A stretch of DNA of 64,000 nt from Charina bottae. Taxonomy: Eukaryota > Chordata > Lepidosauria > Squamata > Charinaidae. Of this stretch, positions 21,786 through 33,245 are shown piece by piece. Below the pieces are notes generated by a model. That model had not been told where the DNA came from. It did no database searches and saw only the letters and a program-made list of their open reading frames with translations. The position numbers and the translations under genes were made by a program. Position 1 is the first letter of the stretch. Every line of letters starts with the position of its first letter. Location: positions 75,927,414 through 75,991,413 of the forward strand of contig JALMGJ010000002.1 in the NCBI GenBank assembly GCA_023362775.1, in the 5' to 3' direction.

Positions 21786-22600
21786 TATTTAAAACAAAAT
21801 TGCTGCGGAGTACAGAGGCTTTGGTTCAGATTTTAGCAATTCAGGGTGATTTCAGAGATCCAGTTTGATGTTTGAAAATGAAAGTGGGATGGATACATGC
21901 AGAAATCAGCACATATTAAACAATACAGTTATTGGTTATAGATTAGGGTCAGTGGTCAGCCTCCACGTTATCTCACATTTAATGTTCCACTGCAAAGATA
22001 ATTGAATAGTGATGATTACTAGTTAACTCGATCCTGAATTGTACCTGTCAGATTTAATCACTTACAAAATAATCTGTCAGAGAAACAGAAAGCAGGGCTG
22101 AAGACCAACAGTTTTTGTCTTCTCTCTATGAACAACAAGACCAAGTTGCATTTCAGCTAGTCATCAGAATCTTACGAGTTGTGTCTCATTTTTAAAAACT
22201 TCCTGTTCCTCTTCCTTTCATGCTATGACTTAATACCTACAGATTTAAAATCTAATATAAATCTATAGATTAAAAATTATCTTGTTTACTGGAGCTTTAT
22301 ATGTGGTTCCAAACCCTCAGAAACTGTGTCATCACATATAAGAAAGCATAATTTCGTGCAACTTTTTCAGGATAAAATTTAAGTGAGTATGGAGTATGTC
22401 TGCTTTTATTTAGGCTTAATATTGTTTATTTGTTTGTTTATTAAATTTCTAGGTTAAATTCTGGGGGGGGGGAAACAAAGCCCACCCCAAAGAACCAGAT
22501 ATCCTTTGACTATTTCTTTGACATTACTTTATCTTTGGGTATTTCTGTGACACTATTTTATCTTTACTACTACAAGTGTTCACTATTCAGTTTTGTTTAA
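21786..22600. other. Unannotated stretch
   Basis: AT-rich, no gene recognised. A G-run (gggggggggg) lies at about 22462-22470. Confidence 0.5.
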
Positions 22601-22707
22601 AGTGCAAGCTATAGCTGCCAATTCATGGAAAAAACCTTTCTATGTAGTCACTAAGAACTGATGCCATCTTTTTGGCACATAATCAATCAATCAATCAATC
22701 AATCGAT
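22601..22707 (+). mobile_element. Short RTE-like LINE 3' end with (AATC) tail
   Basis: tctatgtagtcactaagaactgatgcc...ttggcacataatc followed by (aatc)n to 22707. The same end, more complete, occurs at 56480-56690 (atgtggtctctaagaattgataac...gatggcacataatc), so it is a LINE 3' terminus shared by two copies. Confidence 0.55.
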
Positions 22708-22817
22708 TGCCACAAATACTTTGCCCATCCTTACATCTCATGACAAGATTAATTCTTTCCCCAATAAACAAGTTATCTGTGAAACTGTCCTACTCCAAAG
22801 CTAACAATATCCTAGAC

Positions 22818-23081
22818 CAGAGCTTTCCAAACTTTTCATGTTGGTGACACACTTTTTAGACATGCATCATTTCGTGACACACTCTTACAGCAGGGCACAA
22901 GGCAGGCACTAGGACCTGCGTGGAATCCTGGCAGGGCAGGTTTGGAGGCAGCAAGGCACAAGGCAGGCACTAGGACCTGCGCGGAATCCTGGCAGGGCTT
23001 GGAGGCAGCAGGAGCCGCGACACACCCAGACACTGCAGCCGACACACTAATGTGTCCCGACACACAGTTTGGAAAGCTCTG
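22818..23081. mobile_element. hAT MITE, family 2, copy D
   Basis: 264 bp, ends cagagctttccaaact / agtttggaaagctctg, perfect 8-bp target duplication TCCTAGAC at 22810-22817 and 23082-23089. The interior is the reverse orientation of copy A, with a roughly 60-bp unit (aggcaggcactaggacctgcg...) present twice. Confidence 0.92.
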
Positions 23082-23119
23082 TCCTAGACATTAGGGAAGC
23101 CCTCCCAACTGAGCTTTAA

Positions 23120-23590
23120 AATTAAAATTTATTTGTTTATTTATTAATCAATTTATATGGCCTCCCATCTCATGCAAAGCAACTCTGGGCAGCATACAAC
23201 AATTAGATAAATCAGTGAATAAATAAAAAAATAATCATTATAAAATATATTATTAAAATAAAAATATTATCAATTTTTTTTTAAATATACAAACCCCACA
23301 GAGAGAACAAGAATCTCAATCACAGTGGAGCCATCTAAGATTGTCTCCAGTTCCCAAAGACCCCCAGGCCAGACAACATAACCAGGTCTTGCGGGACTTC
23401 CTAAACAATAGCAGGGAAGGAGCAAGCCTAATTTCAGGGGGGAGAATGTTGCACAGGTAGGGAGCCACAGCAGAGAAGGCCCACCTCCTGGGACCCACTG
23501 AATGCAAGTCCCTGGCTGAAGGAACCTGTAAGCATGCCTTCCCTGCCAGATCTAATGGGATGGGCTGATGTAATCAGGGAAAGGCAATTA
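23120..23590 (-). mobile_element. L2/CR1-group LINE 3' end
   Basis: Minus-strand: C-terminal text RRWAFSAVAPYLCNILPPEIR (about 23316-23507), a family-typical ending of the LINE ORF2. It runs to a 3' tail (complement of catctcatgcaaagcaactctgggc) and an AT-rich microsatellite near 23120-23150. Confidence 0.8.
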
Positions 23591-24594
23591 AAAATTAAAT
23601 TAAATTAAAATGACCCATGGAAGGTCTATTCATACTTTCAAATGTCCCATTCAAGGCACTTCTCATTCTCACTTTATCTTCAGAACAATGTGAAAGTCAT
23701 GAATTAAACACAGATATCTCTCTTACCAATCAAGCTATCATTCTGAAAGTTTTACATTTATTTGCAAAATTATAAATTCTCTTTTCTATTACAATCATAT
23801 TAGATGGAATGAACTTTATAGGTCATCCACCACCCTTCCTCAATACAAAACCATACTCACAGAATATATGAGATGGAAGGGACCTTACAAATAATCTGCT
23901 AAAATGCATTCTAATTGTACTAACCCTATTCTCATATTTAGTAATATGCTAGAAATATTCTATTTCTTACCCTTAAAGAAAATTAAATGGCAGCAATTAA
24001 TGGGTATCACGATCATTAGACTGCAGCAAAGAGATAAAGAAAGCATGAAACTGTTTTCTACCATCTGTCCCAATTTTGGAAGCCTTGATTTTATACTCCT
24101 ACTTTGGTGCCTAAATGATAACAGTGTTGGCACCAGTTTTATATGCCTTTTAGTTTTATCCAAAACATTTAGTTGAAGGAGTTAATAAATGATCCATGCA
24201 GGTGGAAAAAAGTGCACGGTATATTCATTCCAAGAAATTATCCTTCAAAGCAAGTTGTCAGTTTCATACTTGAATTCTCCCTAGTTTAGAAAGAACGAAG
24301 AGTATTTGGAAGCTTCAACTGGTGCAAAATGCAGGAGCACAGGCACACACACCTGATCTGTATGACTTCTCAGCTTTTTGTACTTAGCTATCCTAAAATA
24401 ACTTCCAAACACTGATTTAAGAGTTTCATAAGCTCCCTAGGATAGTTAGATAGAAATGAGATATTAAACTAGGCATCATCTGCATATAGATGATATTCTA
24501 ATCTAAAACCTTGAAATACTTCTCTTAGGGGTTTCATGTAGGTCAGGAATGCAAGAATTGTGGCCTATAAATCATATGTAGTTCACCCCTTTTC
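23591..24594. other. Unannotated stretch
   Basis: AT-rich, with a short (taaat)n at 23590-23610. No gene recognised. Confidence 0.5.
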
Positions 24595-24701
24595 TTTCCC
24601 CAGGAGCCATCCAGAGTGTGAAATCCGGAAGCTCCTAGTCATGGACCAGCACATGGGCGGAGGATACGGATTCAGTCGCCCTAACTCAAGGATCGAGGCA
24701 G

Positions 24702-25708
24702 TTGAGTAGTTCGGCAGCTGTATCCACGACTGAGCAGCCCTATTTAGGATCCACTCTGCTCACCCCATATGGGGAGGGGGCTAGAAAAGGTGCCCTAAAC
24801 ATAGTCTGCCTCATTTTCTCCATGACTGGATTACCGCGACCAGTGGGGTCACCATCTAGCGGTCGTAAAAAACACATGAATTTTGGAACATGGAATATAC
24901 GGACACTGCAAGACAATATGGATAGTGAACGACCTGAACGTAGGACTGCCATTATTGCAAGGGAGCTGAGACATTTTAATATTGATATAGCAGCACTCCA
25001 AGAAACTTGAAGAGCAGGAGAAGGACAGTTGAAGGAAGAAAAAGGAGGTTATACCTTCTTTTGGAAAGGACTGCCTGAACAAGAACGACAAATACATGGG
25101 GTAGGCTTTGCTATCAAAAACGACCTTGTGAAGCTCTTGTCAGAAGTTCCCACTGGGATTAACGAACGACTCTCAACTCTGCGAATAAAACTCGCCAAAA
25201 CGCACCAACACTAGATGCAGATGAGGATATCAAGGAAAAATTTTATACCCAGCTGGACACCATCTTATCAGAGATACCAAAGGAGGATAAATTTATCCTC
25301 CTGGGCGATTTCAATGCAAGAGTTGGGCATGATTTTGATTTGTGGCCAGGGATCATTGGGAAAGGAGTTGACAACAGCAACATGAATGGAATCTTACTTC
25401 TGACTAAATGTGCAGAGCATAACCTTGTCATTACTAACACACTCTTTCACCAGAAAAATAAATTTAAAACATCATGGAAGCACCCACGGTCGAAGCACTG
25501 GCATCTTTTAGATTATGTAATTGTCCATGCTAGAGATCGCCGTGATGTACTTCTCACCAGAGCCATGACGAGCGCCGATGACTGCTGGACAGACCATCGA
25601 CTAATTCGATCCACGATGGCCATAAAGATTGTCCCTCATTGTAGGCTCCAAGGAAGAAAACCAAGGCGTAAAATGAATACACTGGCCCTTCAAGATCCTA
25701 TTAAATGA
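24702..25708 (+). pseudogene. LINE ORF, APE-type endonuclease part
   Basis: Motifs in order: FGTWNIRTLQ (about 24876-24905), ALQET (about 24995-25007, the catalytic Glu), then LLGDFNARVG (about 25296-25325) and LDYVIVH (about 25510-25530), ending with a DH-containing CWTDHRLI (about 25580-25605). These are the apurinic-endonuclease-like metal and catalytic motifs that nick target DNA for target-primed reverse transcription. In-frame TGA at 25008-25010 and 25706-25708 (both compatible with CGA to TGA decay) and a frame change near 25205, where roughly 25 nt containing the expected SAYAP-type motif are missing, make it inactive. The frame continues into the RT part after 25708. Confidence 0.85.
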
Positions 25709-28031
25709 GCTTGCTTTCAATCAATTCTCAAGGAACATCTGCCTATGGAACTTCCTGAAAATGTTGAGGAACACTGGATTAAATTGAAGACTTCTATTAT
25801 TTCAGCCTGTGAACAAACTATCGGATACCAGACTAAGAGACATCAGGACTGGTTTGATGAGAACGATAGTGAGATTGAACATATTATTGACAAGAAAAGG
25901 AAAGCCTTCCAGATATGGCAAAAAGATATTAACTGTGCCGTTAAGAAAAAAATCTACGCCAGTGCAAAGGCAGAAGTCCAAAGAAGAACTAGAGAACTTA
26001 AGAACATATGGTGGATAAAAAAAGCCCAAGAAACCCAACATTTTGCAGATGCTCATGATGCACGGGTTTTTTTTTAATGCCATAAAGGCCATCTATGGAC
26101 CAACAAACCATGGTACAAATCCCTTACGCTCAGTAGATGGTGCTAAACTTCTACAGGACAAAGAGTCTATTGCACTGCGCTGGAAAGAGCATTACTACAA
26201 TCTCCTTAATCGTCACTCTACTGTGGCTGATGAAGTCTTCTTGCAAATCCCGCAAAAACAAATAAGAGATGAGCTTGCAGTACCCCCTAGTTTGGAGGAA
26301 GTCAGTAAAGCCACTAAACAAATGAAAAATAACAAAGCTAGTGGACCTGATGGGATTCCTGCTGAAGTCTTTAAAGAAGGCGGGCCTGAACTTACACAAC
26401 AACTTTATAAGCTCATCGAAAAAATCTGGATGAGGGAGGAGATTCCAGCAGACTTTAGGGATGCCATAATTATCACTCCCTTTAAAAAGGGTGATAGAAC
26501 AGACTGTGGAAACTATCGAGGCATCTCCCTTCTAGCCACAGCAGGCAAAATCCTGGCAAAGATCATTGCAAACCGTCTCCTATCTGTATCAGAAGACATC
26601 CTCCCTGAAACGCAAAATGGCTTCCGCCCTTCCAGGGGAACAGTGGATATGATCTTCACTGCACGACAGCTTCAAGAAAAATGCAAAGAGCAAAACCGCC
26701 CTCTGTACATGGCGTTTATTGATCTGACTAAAGCTTTTGATACTGTAAATCGTACTGCTCTCTGGACCATCCTTCTGAAAATCGGATGCCCTGATAAATT
26801 TGTGAACATCTTGCGGCTACTCCATGATGACATGATGGCAACAATCCTGAATAACAATGGCTCTCAAAGCGATCCATTTAAAGTGGAATCCGGCGTTAAA
26901 CAGGGATGTGTTATTGCTCCAACCTTATTCGCTATCTTCATCGCTATGATTATGCACCTTGTTGAAGAGAAACTTCCTACTGGTGTAGAAATTATATATC
27001 GAACAGATGGAAAGCTTTTTAATCTTAGTAGGCTGAAAGCAAAAAATAAGGTAATTGCAACTTCTGTTATAGAACTTCAATATGCTGATGATAACGTAGT
27101 CTGTGCACACTCCGAGGAAGATCTTCAAACTATCCTAAACATCTTTGCAGAAGCATATGAAAAACTCAGCCTCTCGATTAACATTAAAAAAACCAAAGTG
27201 CTTTACCAGCAAGTTCGAACCAACCGCTCTGCAGCGCCATCAATCCAGCTTAAAGGTGTGTCATTAGAAAATGTCGATCACTTTTCTTATCTCAGCAGCC
27301 ATCTATCTACAAAAGCCGACATCGACGCTGAAATTCAGCATCACCTGAGCTCTGCGAGTGTAGCTTTCTCCCGAATGAAGCGTAGAGTGTTTGAGGATCG
27401 GGACATTCGCAGGGAGACCAAAATGCTTGTTTACAAAGCCATTGTACTACCAACCCTTCTGTACGCCTGTGAAACATGGACCCTCTACAAACGCCACCTC
27501 CAACTTCTTGAAAGATTCCATCAACGCTGCCTCCGAAAAATTCTGCAAATTACTTGGGAAGATAGGCGGACTAATGTTAGCGTATTAGAAGAAGCGAAAA
27601 CCACCAGCATTGAAACAATGATCATCCAACATTAACTTCGCTGGACCGGTCATGTTGTTCGAATGCCTGACCATCGTCTTCCAAAGCAGCTACTTTACTC
27701 CCAACTTAAGAATGGAAAACGGAATATTGGTGGACAGCAAAAGAGATTCAAAGATACTCTCAAAGCTAATTTAAAAAAATGTAATATCAGCATTGAGAAC
27801 TGGGAAGCCCTAACTCATGAGCGTTTCAATTGGAGGTCAGCCTTTATTAATGGCGCTATGGACTTTGAAGAAGCACGAGTACAGGGCGAAAGGGAGAAAC
27901 GAGCTAAAAGGAAGGCATGTCAAGCAAACCCTCATCATGACCGTCTTCCACCCGGAAACCTATGCCCTCATTGTGGGAGGTTGTGCGGATCCAGAATTGG
28001 CCTTTATAGCCACTTACAGATTCACTGTTAA
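25709..28031 (+). pseudogene. LINE ORF, reverse transcriptase and C-terminal zinc finger
   Basis: The linker (25745-26065) leads, across a +1 T slip at 26066-26074, into the RT (26070-27632). Motifs: KASGPDGIPAEVFK (about 26335-26376), NYRGISLL (about 26511-26534), NGFRPSRGT (about 26615-26641), motif A FIDLTKAFDTVN (about 26713-26748), motif B VKQGCVIAPTLFAIF (about 26895-26939), and motif C YADD (about 27079-27090). TAA at 27633 interrupts the frame, which continues open to 28031 with LRWTGHVVRMPDHRLPKQ and a C-terminal CPHCG...SRIGLYSHLQIHC finger. All key RT catalytic aspartates are present. The lesions are few. Confidence 0.88.
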
Positions 28032-28090
28032 AATTTTACCTTTGGAAGACAATCTTACTCGGCTACGAGTGATCGCCAATGATGATGACA

Positions 28091-28345
28091 TGTGTCACCA
28101 CTGCTCTGCGAGCTGCATTGGCTTCCGGTGTGCTTCTGGGCGCAATTCAAGGTGCTGGTTGTCACCTTTAAAGCCCTTCATGGCTTAGGACCAGGTTACT
28201 TATGGGACTGTCTCTTCCCAATTGTTTCTACCCATCCTATCTGATCTGGCAGGAAAGGCATGCTCTGGGTCAGTTAGGGAGTGTTGGCTGGTGGGGCCCA
28301 GAAGGAGAGCATTTTCTGCCATGGCACCCACCATTTGGAACTTCA
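28091..28345 (+). mobile_element. L2/CR1-group LINE C-terminal fragment
   Basis: Directly after the RTE-like element: text encoding LHWLPVCFWAQFKVLVVTFKA and GLGPGYLWDCL, then decay to about 28345. Possibly the L2 copy into which the RTE-like LINE inserted. Confidence 0.72.
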
Positions 28346-28735
28346 AAAGGCTTATTCTGAGCAGCATGGTGAAAGCTGTTGAATGGGATTGAAGACAGGA
28401 GAATATTAATGACTATGTTATTCCTGAGTTATTTATATACTGTATATACTTACATAAAATACTGATCCTGTGAACATCTTCTGGTATACAATCAGACAAT
28501 CAATATTTATTTATGGTCCAAGAGCAAACATAAGAAAAAGGCCAGCAATACAATACAACAACTATAAAAAGGAATTTTAAAAATTGCGAGAAAATGTCTA
28601 TTAACATACTATGCAAAATGACATTTGATATTTCCAAAAGTGGGAAACCTTGGACTGGCGAAGAAAGATTGACTGAAAAGTCTAAAAGAAGCCTGTGAGC
28701 ACTGAAGAAAAAAAGGCAGTGCCCTTTACTGGATT
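28346..28735. other. Unannotated stretch
   Basis: No gene or clear repeat recognised. Confidence 0.45.
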
Positions 28736-29455
28736 TATTTAGTTAACTTATTTAAAAATTTATTTAAAACATTTGTATAGCCCCCCATCTTAAACCAAAC
28801 TCTGGGCACTTATAACCAAGAATAAAACAATACATACACAAGAAAATCAAGAAACAATAAAAAGGAAAACAAAACAACAACAACAAAAAACAGAAAATCC
28901 TGGCACCACATCCACACTTCCCTGATGCAACCCATACATTCTCCTCCTATTCTGATCTCTCCCTAACCGAATGCCTGGGGGCAGACCCAGGTCTTAAGTG
29001 CTCTCCTGAAGATTAAAAGGGTGGGGATCTGTTTGATCTCGGGGGAAGGGTGTTCCATAGGGCAGGGGCTGCAACAGAAAAGGCATGCTTCTGAGGATCC
29101 ATAAGGTGGCAATGTTTAAGGAAAGGGACCTGGAGCATGCCCACCCTATCTTCTCTTGTGGGATGGGCAGATACCCTCAGGGAGAGGCGGTCCGACAGAT
29201 AAACTGGTCCCGTGTCATGTAGGGCTTTAAAGGTGATAACCAGCACCTTGAATTGCACCTGGAAGGAAACTGGGAGCCAGTGCAGCTCATGCAACAGGGG
29301 TGTAATATGGGTGAACCTAAGGGGCCCAACACTGCACAGGCCAGTTGTAGCTTCCAGATGGTCTTCAAGGGCAGCCCCATGTAGAGCACGCTGCAATTAT
29401 CCAAAGAAGGAGTGACCATGGTGTGAGTGACCATGGTGAGCAAGACCTCCTGGTC
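28736..29455 (-). mobile_element. L2/CR1-group LINE, 3' end with C-terminal RT fragment
   Basis: Minus-strand ORF 29013-29396 encodes HITPLLHELHWLPVSF, FKALHDTGPVYLSDRL and AFSVAAPALWNTLPP, the C-terminal signature of these LINEs. It then runs to a tail (complement of ccccatcttaaaccaaactctgggc) and a terminal TA-rich microsatellite near 28736-28765. Confidence 0.85.
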
Positions 29456-32400
29456 CAGGAAAAGATGGACACTCTTGTTGGGATACTACTAATAGTGAAC
29501 CATAAGGTAAGTACTTGTCAATACCTCAGCTGTGCCAAATAGGATTTTATTCTGTGAGGTCAAGGGCAGCAACATAGGCTGAATAAAAAATGCCTAGGAC
29601 TCATTCATAAAATAAGTAGAATAGCCCCAGCCCAGTGTTTTTCAGATGCATTATCTATAATTTCCAGGCAGGCTAGAAAATGCATCATTCTGGGGGAGGT
29701 TGAATCTCAGATACAGACTTTCCTTTAGTGATAAGTCTTTCTGATGCTACATAGCTTTCAGCTTTTCACCTACTTTTTGTCCTTTAAAAGTCTTGAAATC
29801 TCATTCAGTATTGCTCTAGAAAACATCCAAAAGAAATGTGCTCCAAGGCCTTCTATACAAATAGAAGAATGCAAATACTGACGCTCTATGTCTGTGTACA
29901 CAAGGCCTATTGAGCATAATATGGAACTCACACCTGAGTAAATATGCAAAGACCTGATCAGCATGACATTTAGCTTCAAGCAACTTGATGTTGCTGTGGC
30001 TGAAGTCCAAACTTCTAAAAAATAGGTAAGAATAATGAGGGAAAGTAAAGAGTGAGGCCATATACTCTTACAGTTCAGCAATCCCAGCTATGACTTTAAT
30101 TATCCACTGTTCCTGGGAGATCTGTAATAGTTTACACCAGCATAACTTCTATTAGAACTTTTTGGTCTTGTCGAGACAAAAGTGCTGTTAGCACTTGATT
30201 AACTAGTAAGATGGGAATAAGGGACAGTTTCTTTTGTCACTCAACGATCCATTAATAAATCACCCTGGAGCACAAAACAAAGTAGTTCAAAAACATGTCT
30301 GTTTTGTTGTATCACTTTATTTTGGTAAATGTAGCGTGATAACTTGGTGGAAAAAGTTAGTTCATTAGCTCTATTTTATACAGTGCTCACTTTAACTTAA
30401 GATTCCCTCATGGCTCATAAAGTACTTTCTCCTTTACAATGCTCTGAACCAAACTCTAGAAAAGCCAGGTGCTTTCTCATTAACTTATGGATAAAAAAAA
30501 GTCCATTTTATGTTTCACTGTAATTTTACGTTACGCTTGAAAATACATGCACAACAAAAAGTTGTGTATGGAACATTAAATGAAGAGAGTAAAATACACC
30601 AATCTAAGCTGGCACAGGTTTATGTTTTAGCCTCACAGACTAACACAAAGCTCTGAAGGTCTGGCAGAGGAGCCAAAGGGATCCTTTGTAGAGGATCATG
30701 ACATTTGGCTGGTCTTGGTGGCCAGCATTTCCTTCTACCAAGGTTTAGACTCAGAAAATGGCAAAAGGAATACTTGCCACTGAATGGAAAGTTCCATACT
30801 CACTTGGGAGACTGTGAGATTAGTAGCTTCTTCCAAATTCTCATTTTGTGCTTTCTGTACAGATATCAGTGGGCCCTTCGCAACCCCTGAATTGTATGTC
30901 ATTATTCCTGATGATTTCTTGTGAGCACTCTATTCACTTTAAAAGCAAAGACTGTTACTTTTAAAACTTGAGATATTATTTTATTTATTTATTTATTATT
31001 TCAATTTATTCCCCGCCCATATGGTGATACAATGGTCTAGATATGCAGCTTTTACACATATGCATGATCCAGGAAAGGTTATCTGTTCAAAATATAATTT
31101 GCAAATTCCGGTAACATATATGGCATTTTGGATGTATACTTTACATGTGATTTTAGCAAGGTGCTCAAAGATGGATTCTGTAGATTATAAATTCTGTTTG
31201 ACAAGCCAGTTAATCAACTACTGAATGCCTTTTAGAGCTACATCCAACAGCAACCTGGAAAAATGCAAGACAGTTAATTTCATCTTATTTCACCACCCAT
31301 CCTGGCTACTGACAGCCTCATTTGATTTGCTTCATTTGTTAAAACTGTGTTAATTTTGTTTCTTCCATTAGCTTTTGTTTTGTTCTGGAGCTTACTTTAC
31401 CACCCATTTTAATGACAGCCTTAGTTGCAATTTGCTGCCTGTAATGTTTGTGTTTCCCACTCAAATTGGCACACGTTTTTAGACATTTTACTAACACCCT
31501 CCTACAAAGGGATGAGGCATGCCAAATTTCAGACAGATAAAAAAAGAGTTTTCATATTCTATGGAATTTAGTAAGAGACTTTGACACACTGTTTTCAATT
31601 GGAAATTCAGGTGCTCTTCAGGTGCCTGAAATACCAGTATATTCTTTCTACTGGCATGAAAACTTTGAAGGATTCATGAATGTCAAATTTCAGAGAAAAG
31701 AGAAAGCATCCCCATGTTACAGGCAATCACAGAAGGTCTAGTGACTGTCTTAACCAATGTAAACTGAACTAAAAAGTAAAAAATGATTAACACACATGAC
31801 AAAAAAGAGAATTGCAAAATTTCAGGGAAATGAAAAGTGATAAAAAGTGATTGGGAAATTGAAACTATTTGTAGGAACAGCAGAAACTCGCATTTCATCT
31901 CCAAAAAGAGAAGAACAAACCTCTGTAACTCTCATCTATATGTGAATATGCCATGGCAACTGGAAAATTTTGTCTGCAAAGAAAAGTTACCAGAGCACTG
32001 GACTCTTCAAGTACAAAAAGCTGATGGCTGGACAGTTTAAACTGCCAATTTCCCTCTGTTTCTACCCCTTCCTTTAACTTCAGACTGACAGTTCTTGTGG
32101 CTCCTCTAAGAAATGGAAACAAATGAAACTAATGCATAGCTGCCCATGCATAATGCATTAATTTATATTGCATTTGTTCTTGGTGTTTTGTTCATGATGA
32201 ATCATAACTGATCCCCATTTGCAATCCTGTTTCTAGAATGGAACAAAAGAAGACATTATACCAAGCATGACTACAAAGGATGAGGATGTGGCACAGCATA
32301 TTTTGAGGCTGACAGGATGGAAAAAATTTAGACAAGAGCAAGAGGGGCCATGAGACTTGGCTTAGAAAGGAAACTGTTCCATTAGCTAAGGAGTACTAGT

Positions 32401-32471
32401 CCCAATCCACTGTGGAAGGTTGAGCTAGAGGATAAAAAATAAAAGAAGGCTTATATTTACAATATTCAAAT
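29456..32471. other. Long unannotated stretch
   Basis: About 3 kb AT-rich; one short L2-type tail on the minus strand at 30970-31025 (ttattccccgcccatatggtg). No exons recognised. Confidence 0.5.
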
Positions 32472-32479
32472 AGCTAAAG

Positions 32480-32613
32480 CAGTGTTTCTCAACCTCAGCA
32501 ACTTAAGATGTGTGGACTTCAACTCCCAGAATTCCCCAACCAGCATGGCTGGCTGGGGAATTCTGGGAGTTGAAGTCCACACATCTTAAAGTTGCTGAGG
32601 TTGAGAAACACTG
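32480..32613. mobile_element. Palindromic hAT MITE, family 1, copy 4
   Basis: 134-bp near-perfect palindrome (cagtgtttctcaacctcagc ... gctgaggttgagaaacactg). Target duplications AGCTAAAG (32472-32479) and AGTTAAAG (32614-32621), one transition apart. Confidence 0.9.
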
Positions 32614-32621
32614 AGTTAAAG

Positions 32622-33099
32622 TATGTCTGACAGAAAAGGGACACTTTTTCATCCTGAGTTTTTGGGGTATGCTAAAAAGCAATAATTTTAAAGACTAGGT
32701 AGGTTAAAACAATGAAAACAATAGATAAAGAAAGCAAAACAATACATTGTTCAGGTACTTGAAGAATCCATTTTCTTAGATATTTTTAAAAGACTAGACA
32801 AAAGGGATCCTTTGTGTGAGGTAAAGGCAGACTTCAGGCTTTTGAAACTATTTTATGTACCTTATTAGAACTCCAAGATCTGCCAGCCATACAAATAATA
32901 TACGTTTCATCTTAAAAAAAAGTTTCTCTGAACATATTCATAGTATAGGAATTTATTTCCAGAACCAAAACCTCTGAGTTCATAGTCCCTTTTACACAAA
33001 ACATCATTTATAGTTACCTCAAGCTGTTCCAATTTACATGGGAAGAAAAAAGTCATACTGTTATTGTAACCCACCCACCCCTGGAGGCAGAACCACCTA
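32622..33099. other. Unannotated stretch
   Basis: No gene recognised. Confidence 0.5.
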
Positions 33100-33245
33100 G
33101 CACCCCACTCCACCCATTTTTATTTTCCTTTATCTGTTTTATTTTTATCTTGGTTTGGGTTTGTGAGATGGGGGCATTTTTTTATATGTTAGCCACCTAG
33201 AACCTTTAGGAATAGGTGGCATACAGCTAAGCAAGTAAGCAAACA
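33100..33245 (+). mobile_element. L2/CR1-type LINE 3' tail
   Basis: atgttagccacctagaacctttaggaataggtggcatacagctaagcaag: decayed version of the shared gccacctagagtc...gggtggc tail. Confidence 0.55.

Larger units (their letters stand above)
24595..28090 (+). mobile_element. Near-full-length non-LTR retrotransposon (RTE-like, APE + RT + zinc finger)
   Basis: About 3.5 kb. A GC-richer 5' leader (from about 24595) precedes an APE-type endonuclease, an RT and a C-terminal CCHH finger. The element ends near 28085 in a short gatgatgat tail, the kind of simple 3' end used by RTE-group LINEs. Disablements: TGA at 25008, a small out-of-frame deletion near 25205-25208, TGA at 25706, one extra T in the poly-T at 26066-26074, and TAA at 27633. 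Few lesions in 3.4 kb suggest a fairly young copy. Clade (RTE/RTE-X-like rather than BovB) is inferred from the finger and RT text. Boundaries are approximate and no target duplication was confirmed. Confidence 0.88.

Noticed and set aside
21422..21868. Overlapping Arg/Ala/Cys-rich ORFs on both strands
   Set aside because: Produced by the GC-rich repeat interior of a hAT MITE; no domain, no conserved start.
28140..28330. Host gene fragment encoding HWLPV...FKALHG
   Set aside because: This motif is the C-terminus of L2/CR1-group LINEs, seen at several places in the window.
29630..29720. Possible extra copy of the palindromic hAT MITE (cagtgttttTcag...)
   Set aside because: Only the first ten bases resemble the family end; no inverted partner and no 8-bp duplication.
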